Of a DNA stretch of 10,459 nt, positions 1 through 6,070 are shown piece by piece. Within the stretch, counting starts at the first letter, position 1; each line of letters opens with the position of its first letter. The notes beneath the pieces are model-generated. The model saw only the letters and a list, made by a program, of their open reading frames with translations, did no database searches and was not told where the DNA came from. Position numbers and translations under genes: made by a program. Source of the stretch: Bacteroidales bacterium (GTDB lineage: Bacteria > Bacteroidota > Bacteroidia > Bacteroidales > UBA7960); NCBI GenBank assembly GCA_007123065.1, contig SKSI01000119.1, forward strand, positions 1 through 10,459. Reading direction: 5' to 3'.

Positions 1-1339
1 ACACCTTTCTGGATAATCTTTCAAGGATGCCTGCCCCTTGTCTGAATAGTGTTTGTTTCCGGTCGGGGCCCAGCGAAATAATATCAATCGTTAGTCCGAC
101 AAAGTCTTCTATCATACTGATAAAGTCGAGCAATGGTTGAGGAAGCTGTTCGAAGGTTTCTGTTTTGTCCAGTTCATCAGACCATCCTTTAAGTTCTGTA
201 TAAACAGGTTTTACGCTTTTCAAATTGCAGGCGGGCGGTAACATATCGGTCGTTTTGCCATCCACTTCATAGGAAGTACAAACTTTTATGTTAGCCATTT
301 GATTCAATACATCAGCTTTGGTCATAATAAGCCTGGTCACGCCATTGATCATAACGGCATATTTCAGAGCGGGCAGATCGAGCCAGCCGCAGCGTCGCGG
401 CCTACCTGTAGTGGAACCGAATTCTTGTCCCATGTTGCGGATATGTTCACCAGATTCGTCAAGCAGTTCAGTGGGGAAAGGCCCGCTACCGACGCGGGTG
501 CAATACGCTTTAAAAACGCCGAACACTTCTCCGATACGTCTGGGCGCGAGTCCAAGACCAACACAAGCACCGGCAGCAATAGTGCTGGAAGAAGTCACAT
601 AGGGGTATGAACCGAAGTCAATGTCAAGCAGTGTCCCTTGTGCCCCTTCAGCCAGCACCCGGGCACCTTTGTCAAGCGCTTCATTCACAAATAGCTCACT
701 TTGAACCTGCGGGATGGAAAGCAAGCGTTCCAACCCTTTGAACCATTCCTGTTCATATTCATCAAAGCTCAACCCGTCAAGCTTAAGATCATCTGCTGCA
801 TAGCCGAGACTTACAGAAAGAGAGAAGTGCTCTGCTTTAAGAACATTATACTGTTCCCTGAAATCCGCACAGGAAACATCTGCAAGGCGAATTCCGGTTC
901 TGGCCACCTTATCAGTATAGGCAGGCCCAATCCCTTTTAATGTGCTTCCAATCTTCAGCTTCCCTTTTTTATGCTCAAATGCAGCATCAAGCAATCGGTG
1001 AGAAGGCAGGATCAAATGTGCTTTGCTGCAGATAAACAGCGATTGTTGAAGGTATTCCGGAGTAAGTCCAAGCTGGTCAATCTCTTTACTGAAGATGTAT
1101 GGGTCTACAACAACACCATTACCAACCACATTCAAACAACCTTGATGAAAAATCCCGGAAGGGATGGTATGCAAAATATATTTCTTATCTTCAAAAGCGA
1201 GAGAGTGACCGGCATTTGGTCCACCCTGAAAGCGTGCAACCATCTTGTAGTGGGGAGTCAACACATCAACAATTTTCCCCTTTCCTTCGTCGCCCCACTG
1301 CAAACCCAGCAGAACATCCGCTCTGTTTATTTCTTTCAT
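1..1339 (-). CDS. purA: Adenylosuccinate synthetase, 3' end beyond window
   Basis: PurA joins IMP and aspartate with GTP hydrolysis to give adenylosuccinate, the first committed step to AMP, in the cytoplasm. My translation from the ATG at 1339 stays open for 446 codons to the window edge without a stop. Residues 10-22 read LLGLQWGDEGKGK, the GTP/IMP P-loop; D17 and H45 (in GGPNAGHS) match the catalytic Asp and His of the E. coli enzyme. STTGRPRRCGWLDL near residues 309-322 is the substrate-binding signature, and GPDRKQTLFR near the end matches the normal C-terminus. The family is usually about 420-430 residues, so only a short tail is missing, and this protein runs some 13 residues past the point where I expect the end. 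It has its own promoter upstream and follows the Fur-type gene on the same strand. Identity is secure; the exact 3' end is not visible. Confidence 0.96.
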   Translation of the reverse strand, partial: MKEINRADVLLGLQWGDEGKGKIVDVLTPHYKMVARFQGGPNAGHSLAFEDKKYILHTIPSGIFHQGCLNVVGNGVVVDPYIFSKEIDQLGLTPEYLQQSLFICSKAHLILPSHRLLDAAFEHKKGKLKIGSTLKGIGPAYTDKVARTGIRLADVSCADFREQYNVLKAEHFSLSVSLGYAADDLKLDGLSFDEYEQEWFKGLERLLSIPQVQSELFVNEALDKGARVLAEGAQGTLLDIDFGSYPYVTSSSTIAAGACVGLGLAPRRIGEVFGVFKAYCTRVGSGPFPTELLDESGEHIRNMGQEFGSTTGRPRRCGWLDLPALKYAVMINGVTRLIMTKADVLNQMANIKVCTSYEVDGKTTDMLPPACNLKSVKPVYTELKGWSDELDKTETFEQLPQPLLDFISMIEDFVGLTIDIISLGPDRKQTLFRQGAGILERLSRKV

Positions 1340-1391
1340 TGGTATTGGTTTTGGTTAAGTTTTGTCTTCAATCACTCCGGACGGTTACAAT

Positions 1392-1445
1392 AAGAATTTT
1401 TTTCTGCCTGCCAATTCAACCGGAAAACACTGAAAAAAAATTCTT
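1392..1445 (-). promoter_or_regulatory. AT-rich stem-loop in purA leader
   Basis: AAGAATTTTTTT and AAAAAAATTCTT are exact reverse complements (12 bp, one more pair possible with a bulge). The arms lie at 1392-1404 and 1432-1445 around a loop of about 27 nt. The structure lies between the predicted purA promoter and the start codon, so it would be part of a roughly 120-nt 5' leader. On either strand the arms are mostly A/T. It could be a leader control element or merely a termination signal for the upstream gene; there is no conserved motif that I recognise as a riboswitch. Confidence 0.4.
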
Positions 1446-1464
1446 TTCGGTTCATAAAACAAGC

Positions 1465-1495
1465 CAAAAATAAGACATTTTACACAGAGCACAAA
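1465..1495 (-). promoter_or_regulatory. Predicted Bacteroidota promoter of purA
   Basis: Read on the minus strand, TTTG (1495-1492) is followed after exactly 19 nt by TATTTTTG (1472-1465). This is a full match to the known Bacteroidota primary sigma consensus TTTG-N19-TAnnTTTG. The predicted transcription start near 1458 gives a 5' leader of about 120 nt before the purA ATG at 1339. It lies beyond the stop of the Fur-type gene at 1540, so purA can be transcribed independently of the genes before it. Confidence 0.7.
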
Positions 1496-1539
1496 TAAAT
1501 AATCAGAAATAAAAAGATTGTTCGGTATTAAGAAAGGAA

Positions 1540-2016
1540 TCAATCGGATTGGTCGTCTTTCTTTTGGCACGATTTGCAGAAGCCAAAGAAGGCCAGCGAA
1601 CGTTTATTGATCTTAAAGTTGAACAGCTCACTTACTGAATCCTGGATGGGTAGAAGCCGTGGATCACAAAACTCATAAACTTCACCACAATTTGAACAAA
1701 CCAGATGGTCGTGCTGGCGGTATTTATAAGATTTTTCAAATTGGGCCACATTTCTTCCAAACTGATGTTTCAGAACAAGATTACATTTCACAAGAAGGTC
1801 GATGGTATTATAGAGGGTGGCGCGACTGACTCTGTATTTGTTGTTTTTCATTTTGATGTATAAGGACTCCACATCAAAATGGCCATCAGTTAAATAAATT
1901 TCCTTTAAGATGGTGAACCGCTCGGGTGTACGACGGTGCCCATTGTTTTGCAGATAGGCAGAAAAAATGCTTTTTACCGTCTCAAATACATCCGATTCTT
2001 TCTCTTTTTGCATCAT
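1540..2016 (-). CDS. Fur-family metal-dependent transcriptional regulator
   Basis: A 158-residue DNA-binding repressor-type protein. An N-terminal winged helix holds RRTPERFTILKEIY (28-41) and the recognition helix VSRATLYNTIDLL (63-75). The C-terminal dimerisation and metal domain holds QHDHLVCSNCGEVYEF (101-116) and FGFCKSCQ (144-151). Cysteines 107/110 and 147/150 form the structural zinc site. H46, E94, H104 and E115 match the regulatory metal site of E. coli Fur (H33, E81, H90, E101) by eye; Glu rather than Asp at 115 argues against a PerR-type peroxide sensor. Residues matching the other Fur site are changed (Q101, L122, R139). The paired ATGs at 2016/2013 fit the usual family length; an upstream start near 2163 would overlap rel and add residues outside the family fold. 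The gene lies 103 bp after rel and before purA. Whether it senses iron, zinc or another metal cannot be decided from sequence. Confidence 0.9.
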   Translation of the reverse strand: MMQKEKESDVFETVKSIFSAYLQNNGHRRTPERFTILKEIYLTDGHFDVESLYIKMKNNKYRVSRATLYNTIDLLVKCNLVLKHQFGRNVAQFEKSYKYRQHDHLVCSNCGEVYEFCDPRLLPIQDSVSELFNFKINKRSLAFFGFCKSCQKKDDQSD

Positions 2017-2025
2017 AGCAAGCAC

Positions 2026-2072
2026 GTTTACGGGTAAACAATATCCTTTCAGCTTTGGATATCCAAATTTGG
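2026..2072 (-). promoter_or_regulatory. Palindrome cluster before the Fur-type gene
   Basis: Three dyads lie in the 103-bp gap between rel and the Fur-type gene. GTTTACGGGTAAAC at 2026-2039 is a 6-2-6 dyad only 10 bp from the start codon. TTTGGATATCCAAA at 2054-2067 is a perfect 14-bp palindrome, and CCAAATTTGG at 2063-2072 overlaps it. Fur-family proteins bind AT-rich palindromes as dimers and often repress their own genes, so these are operator candidates. None matches the classical E. coli Fur box or B. subtilis PerR box closely. No full TTTG-N19-TAnnTTTG promoter was seen here, so the gene may also be read through from rel. Confidence 0.4.
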
Positions 2073-2119
2073 GAATAAAGATAACAAAAAAAATATTATT
2101 TGAAATGTTTTTAAATAAC

Positions 2120-4366
2120 TCAGGATTCGGTTTCCATCTTGCCAATCCTTGAAACCTTTTCAACCCCTTTAATCTTTTTGATTTTACGTATCAGGTTACT
2201 GAGGCGCTTGGTATCGTTAATGTAGAGCATCACAACCCCTTCGAACATTCCATGATGTGTGTCAAAATGGATATTTCTGATATTGACGTTGTATTCGTTG
2301 GAGATGGTATCGGTAAGGTTTTTCAACAAGCCCAGTTCATCGATCCCTTTAACCCGGATGCCTGACAGAAATGCGATGGATTGGTCGGTAACCCATTTTG
2401 CCTTCACCACCCGGTATGCGTACTTGGACATCATCTGCACTGCATTCGGACAGTTATTGCGGTGAATCTTGATCCCATCATGTATGGTAACAAAGCCAAA
2501 CACGTCATCACCGGGGATGGGGTTGCAGCAGGGGGAAATGGAGTAGGTCAGGTTTTCAAGGCTATCGCCAATCAGCAATGTATCGGGCTTCTCTTTCAGC
2601 TGTTTACGGATCGGGTCGATTTCCGGTTCCTTATCAACCGGGGTTTCCTTTGAGCGCGAAAAAGGATTTTTCAGATAACTGAATATACCTCCTTTTTCCT
2701 GTTCGGAAGCATAAGTCTTTAGCTCTTTTTGTCCGATCTTGCCGGTAGCTACGTCATAATAGAGATCGAGGGGTGCAGTGAGTTTGAAATGATTGACCAG
2801 CTTCTGGATATTTTCCTGGTTGTTGTCGATCTTAAAATGTCTGAGTTTTCTTTCGAGAATCTCCTTTCCTTCTTCTGCCTGTGCTTTTTTCTGTTCTTTT
2901 AGTGCAGATTTGATTTTCCCTTTGGCACGGGCGGTGGTAACATAGTTCAGCCAATCTGTTTTGGGTTGTTGCTTTTTAGATGTGATGATCTCGACCTGGT
3001 CGCCGCTTTTAAGTTGCTGACTTAAAGGAACAAGCTTATGGTTCACCTTTGCTCCCAGACAGTTATTCCCCACCTGGGTGTGGATGCTGTAGGCAAAATC
3101 CAGCCCTGTGGAGCCCATTGGCAAGGTACGTAGTTCTCCTTTCGGAGTAAAAACGATGATCTCATCAGAGAAGAGGTTGAGTTTGAAATCATCAATAAAG
3201 TCGAGAGCATCGGTTTCAGCACTTTTCAGTATCTCCCGTATCCTGCGCAGCCACTTGTCAATGCCACTTTCTCCGGATTTAGATTCTTTGTATTTCCAGT
3301 GCGCAGCATAGCCCTTTTCAGCCACTTCATCCATCCGGACGGTTCTGATCTGCACTTCCACCCATTTCCCCTGACGGCTCATCACTGTGGTATGCAACGA
3401 CTCGTACCCATTGGCTTTGGGTGTACTGATCCAATCACGCAAACGGTCAGGATTTGGCTGATAGATATCGGTAACAATGGAATAAACCTTCCAGCAATCA
3501 GCTTTCTCTCTGTACTCGGGCGCATTCATTATAAACCTGACGGCAAATATGTCGTAAACCTCCTCAAAGGGCACCTCCTTTTTCTTCATCTTGCTCCATA
3601 TAGAGCTGATCGATTTCGTCCTGGCCTGAATGGTAAAATCCATCTCCTCTTTTTGCAGTACTTTTCGGATCGGTTGTGTAAAAGACTGAATAAGGCGCGT
3701 ACGCTGTTCCTTAGTATCAGCCAGCTTCTGCACGATTGTCTGATACACTTCCGGTTCCGTGTACTTCATCGCCAGATCTTCCAGCTCGCTCTTAATGGCA
3801 TGAAACCCGAGTCGGTGTGCAAGGGGCGCAAAGAGGTAAAGTGTTTCGTTCGCAATTTTAAGTTGTTTCCTTGGGGGCAGTGAATCCAGCGTACGCATAT
3901 TATGCAGGCGATCTGCCAGTTTGATCAGGATCACCCGCACATCGTCCGACAGGGTGAGCAACATCTTTCGGAAATTCTCAGCCTGTACAGAGCTGGTTTG
4001 ATCAAAAATTCCTGAAATTTTAGTCAGTCCGTCAATGATCCGCGCAACCTCTTCCCCAAAATAATTGCTGATATCATCCAGGGTATAATCAGTATCTTCA
4101 ACTACATCGTGAAGCAAGGAACATACCACACTGGTGGCACCCAGACCGATTTCCTCAACTACGATGCGTGCCACGGCAATCGGATGATAAATATAGGGCT
4201 CACCACTTTTCCGCCGGTGGTCAACATGGGCTTTGGCAGCAAAGTCAAAAGCTTGCCTGATCTGTTTGCGCCCCTCTTTGCTCATACTCGGACGACAAAC
4301 AGACAACAGGGAACGGTATCGTTTTACAATTTCCGACCTTTCTTTCTCCAATGCCGCTTGATCCAT
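2120..4366 (-). CDS. rel: Bifunctional (p)ppGpp synthetase/hydrolase, RelA/SpoT family
   Basis: A 748-residue long RSH enzyme that makes (p)ppGpp from GTP/GDP and ATP and also hydrolyses it; cytoplasmic and ribosome-associated in studied members. The HD hydrolase domain (about 30-190) keeps H61, H86-D87, E90-D91, D152 and N156, so hydrolysis should be active. The synthetase domain (about 230-360) has RTKSISSIWSKM (249-260), YDIFAVR (271-277), GYESLHTTV (320-328) and VEVQIRT (336-342), including the catalytic Glu 337. A TGS domain follows (401-462), then the zinc-finger region SPCCNPIPGD (611-620) with H635 and C639, and a C-terminal ACT domain (about 667-742). Both active sites look intact, so this is a Rel-type enzyme rather than a synthesis-only RelA. 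The ATG at 4366 is the first start after an in-frame stop near 4481. It directly follows a hexanucleotide repeat tract and lies 237 bp after glyA. Confidence 0.96.
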   Translation of the reverse strand: MDQAALEKERSEIVKRYRSLLSVCRPSMSKEGRKQIRQAFDFAAKAHVDHRRKSGEPYIYHPIAVARIVVEEIGLGATSVVCSLLHDVVEDTDYTLDDISNYFGEEVARIIDGLTKISGIFDQTSSVQAENFRKMLLTLSDDVRVILIKLADRLHNMRTLDSLPPRKQLKIANETLYLFAPLAHRLGFHAIKSELEDLAMKYTEPEVYQTIVQKLADTKEQRTRLIQSFTQPIRKVLQKEEMDFTIQARTKSISSIWSKMKKKEVPFEEVYDIFAVRFIMNAPEYREKADCWKVYSIVTDIYQPNPDRLRDWISTPKANGYESLHTTVMSRQGKWVEVQIRTVRMDEVAEKGYAAHWKYKESKSGESGIDKWLRRIREILKSAETDALDFIDDFKLNLFSDEIIVFTPKGELRTLPMGSTGLDFAYSIHTQVGNNCLGAKVNHKLVPLSQQLKSGDQVEIITSKKQQPKTDWLNYVTTARAKGKIKSALKEQKKAQAEEGKEILERKLRHFKIDNNQENIQKLVNHFKLTAPLDLYYDVATGKIGQKELKTYASEQEKGGIFSYLKNPFSRSKETPVDKEPEIDPIRKQLKEKPDTLLIGDSLENLTYSISPCCNPIPGDDVFGFVTIHDGIKIHRNNCPNAVQMMSKYAYRVVKAKWVTDQSIAFLSGIRVKGIDELGLLKNLTDTISNEYNVNIRNIHFDTHHGMFEGVVMLYINDTKRLSNLIRKIKKIKGVEKVSRIGKMETES

Positions 4367-4456
4367 AAGGTTAAGGTTAAGGTTAAGGTTAAGGTTAAGG
4401 TTAAGATTAAGATTAAGATTAAGGTTAAGGTTAAGGTTAAGGTTAAGGTTAAGGCT
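4367..4456 (-). repeat. Hexanucleotide tandem repeat touching rel ATG
   Basis: On the plus strand the tract is 14 uninterrupted 6-bp units: six AAGGTT, three AAGATT, then five AAGGTT, with a degraded AAGGCT unit at 4451-4456. On the coding strand this is (AACCTT)5 (AATCTT)3 (AACCTT)6 followed at once by the ATG of rel. The block of three identical variant units inside the array suggests expansion by slippage or unequal exchange. The tract would form the 3' end of the rel leader, where ribosomes load. It is open in the rel frame (alternating Asn-Leu), but no ATG, GTG or TTG there would let it be translated as part of Rel. Confidence 0.95.
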
Positions 4457-4528
4457 GAGTGTAAGCGAAGTCCCGAGAGTTTACGATTCGGGATTAAGAT
4501 TAAAACTAAAATTATTCCACTAGTAAGC

Positions 4529-4593
4529 ACAGGGCTTGACCTGTGCACCAAAACATCATCTGCAGGCACAGGGTTTGACAGGTCAAGCCCTGT
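4529..4593. repeat. 16-bp perfect inverted repeat between glyA and rel
   Basis: ACAGGGCTTGACCTGT at 4529-4544 and its exact reverse complement ACAGGTCAAGCCCTGT at 4578-4593 are separated by 33 nt. Extra structure is nested inside: GCACAGGGCTTGAC (4528-4541) recurs directly as GCACAGGGTTTGAC at 4566-4579 with one change, and TTGACAGGTCAA at 4575-4586 is itself a dyad. The hairpin begins 10 bp after the glyA stop codon, so it could end or stabilise the glyA transcript; on that strand a moderately T-rich stretch follows (4500-4516) but no clean T-run. The nested repeats also resemble dispersed palindromic (REP-like) elements. Confidence 0.75.
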
Positions 4594-4602
4594 CATTACC
4601 AA

Positions 4603-5883
4603 CTACCAGGCAAACAGGGGAAAGCCAGACATCAGGTCATTAACTTTTTTCCGTACGCCGGCAATCACTTTTTCATCATCGATATTGGAGATCACTTCAT
4701 CAATAAAGTCAACGATTTGCACCACATGTTCTTCTTTCAGTCCCCTGGTTGTTACCGCGGGGGTTCCTAAACGGATTCCTGAAGTTTGAAAGGGAGACCG
4801 GCTGTCGAAGGGCACCATGTTCTTATTGATGGTAATATCTGCTTCAACAAGGATATTTTCAACTTTTTTCCCTGTTATTTCCGGAAACTTCGAACGAAGG
4901 TCTATCAGCATCAGATGGTTTCCCGTTCCTCCTGAAGTTACGTGATAGCCTTTATCCACGAAAGCCTTAGCCATTGCCTGCGCGTTCTTCATCACCTGTT
5001 CCCCATATGTTTTGAATGACGGGTGCAGGGCTTCACCAAAGGCAACCGCTTTTGCAGCAATCACATGTTCCAGCGGGCCTCCTTGTGTTCCGGGAAATAC
5101 TGCACTATCAAGAACGGCAGACATCATTTTCACCTTTCCCTTCGGTGTTGTCAGACCCCAGGGGTTTTCAAAGTCTTTCCCTATCAGGATCAGGCCACCA
5201 CGCGGTCCGCGCAGGGTTTTGTGAGTTGTTGTAGTAACAAAATGGCAGTGGGGCAATGGGTCATTCAGCAGTTTTGCAGCGATCAGGCCTGCAGGATGGG
5301 CAATATCAGCCATCAAAAGGGCACCAACCTTATCAGCAATCTCACGCATGCGGGCATAATCCCATTCTCTTGGATATGCAGATGCACCCGCTATGATCAT
5401 CTTTGGTTTTTCCTTTATTGCAATACGCTCCATCTCCTCATAATCGATGGTCCCGGTTTCTTCACTTACTGTATAAGCAACCGGTCTGTAAAGAATTCCG
5501 GACAGGTTGACGGGTGCACCGTGTGACAGGTGGCCTCCATGACTCAGATCCAGACCCATAAACGTATCTCCCGGCTTCAGACATGCCAGAAAAACAGCAG
5601 CATTTGCCTGGGCACCGCTATGTGGTTGTACGTTAGCCCACTCCGCTCCAAAAAGCTCTTTCGCACGGTCGATAGCCAGTTGCTCACTCTGGTCAACAAC
5701 CTGGCATCCACCATAATACCTTCTTCCGGGATAACCTTCAGCATATTTGTTCGTCATCACCGAACCCATCGCCTCCATCACCTGTTCACTGACAAAGTTT
5801 TCAGAAGCAATAAGTTCTACACCATGCAGCTGGCGCTGATGCTCTTTATTGATTAAGTCAAAAATAACCGGATCTCTTTCCAT
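4603..5883 (-). CDS. glyA: Serine hydroxymethyltransferase
   Basis: GlyA converts serine and tetrahydrofolate to glycine and 5,10-methylene-tetrahydrofolate, the main source of one-carbon units for purines, thymidylate and methionine. It is a cytoplasmic PLP enzyme. The 426-residue protein has the full family pattern: ELIASENFVS (23-32), NKYAEGYPGRRYYGG (45-59), QPHSGAQAN (86-94), MADIAHPAGL (191-200) with PLP-contacting D193, and TTTTHKTLRGPRGG (217-230) with the Schiff-base lysine K222. PFDSRSPFQTSGIRLGTPA near 358-376 is the conserved C-terminal substrate segment. Length fits the Bacteroidota form, slightly longer than the 417 residues of E. coli. It is the first gene of the minus-strand run glyA-rel-fur-purA, with its own promoter in the divergent region before the S9 peptidase gene, and ends with TAG 10 bp before an inverted repeat. 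Confidence 0.97.
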   Translation of the reverse strand: MERDPVIFDLINKEHQRQLHGVELIASENFVSEQVMEAMGSVMTNKYAEGYPGRRYYGGCQVVDQSEQLAIDRAKELFGAEWANVQPHSGAQANAAVFLACLKPGDTFMGLDLSHGGHLSHGAPVNLSGILYRPVAYTVSEETGTIDYEEMERIAIKEKPKMIIAGASAYPREWDYARMREIADKVGALLMADIAHPAGLIAAKLLNDPLPHCHFVTTTTHKTLRGPRGGLILIGKDFENPWGLTTPKGKVKMMSAVLDSAVFPGTQGGPLEHVIAAKAVAFGEALHPSFKTYGEQVMKNAQAMAKAFVDKGYHVTSGGTGNHLMLIDLRSKFPEITGKKVENILVEADITINKNMVPFDSRSPFQTSGIRLGTPAVTTRGLKEEHVVQIVDFIDEVISNIDDEKVIAGVRKKVNDLMSGFPLFAW

Positions 5884-5934
5884 AACAGTCTCACTTTAAA
5901 ATATTTTGAAATAATTATTATTACAAATAAAGAT

Positions 5935-5965
5935 CAAAAATACACATAATTTGGCAATCATTAAA
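5935..5965 (-). promoter_or_regulatory. Predicted glyA promoter
   Basis: On the minus strand TATTTTTG (5942-5935) is an exact Bacteroidota -7 box. Nineteen nt upstream lies TTTA (5965-5962), three of four matches to the -33 TTTG box. The predicted start near 5928 gives a leader of about 45 nt before the glyA ATG at 5883. The -7 octamer is the same as those predicted for purA and for the divergent peptidase gene. Confidence 0.6.
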
Positions 5966-5967
5966 GC

Positions 5968-5995
5968 TTGTTTTTTCTGAAAAAAACTATTTTTG
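5968..5995 (+). promoter_or_regulatory. Predicted promoter of S9 peptidase gene
   Basis: TATTTTTG at 5988-5995 is an exact -7 box. TTG at 5968-5970, 17 nt upstream, is a partial -33 match with slightly short spacing. A start near 6002 gives a leader of about 70 nt to the ATG at 6071. The upstream box lies next to that of the divergent glyA promoter, so the two polymerase sites are nearly back to back. Confidence 0.5.
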
Positions 5996-6070
5996 CCTTT
6001 CAGGAAGCTATCTTTAATCAAGCTTTAAACAGCAGCATCACAAACCGTGTCACACGCTAAATGTCTTATT

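Noticed and set aside
971..1473. Overlapping plus-strand frames opposite purA
   Set aside because: They are antisense to a clearly conserved gene and its leader, and show no domain pattern.
2017..2163. Longer N-terminus for the Fur-type protein
   Set aside because: It would overlap the end of rel, and the extra 49 residues fall outside the family fold; the paired ATGs at 2016/2013 fit better.
4367..4450. Telomere-like or CRISPR array
   Set aside because: The unit AAGGTT is not a known telomere repeat, the tract is internal to a chromosome-like region, and there are no spacers.
4324..4602. Minus-strand frame with Leu-Thr repeats between glyA and rel
   Set aside because: It starts with TTG, overlaps rel out of frame, and its low-complexity part is only the hexamer tract; no domain is recognisable.
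4109..4789. Plus-strand frame with a Lys-Val/Lys-Ile repeat
   Set aside because: It lies antisense to rel and glyA, and the repeat is the translation of the hexamer tract.
6047..6070. GTG start for the S9 peptidase
   Set aside because: The ATG at 6071 puts the hydrophobic signal segment right at the N-terminus.
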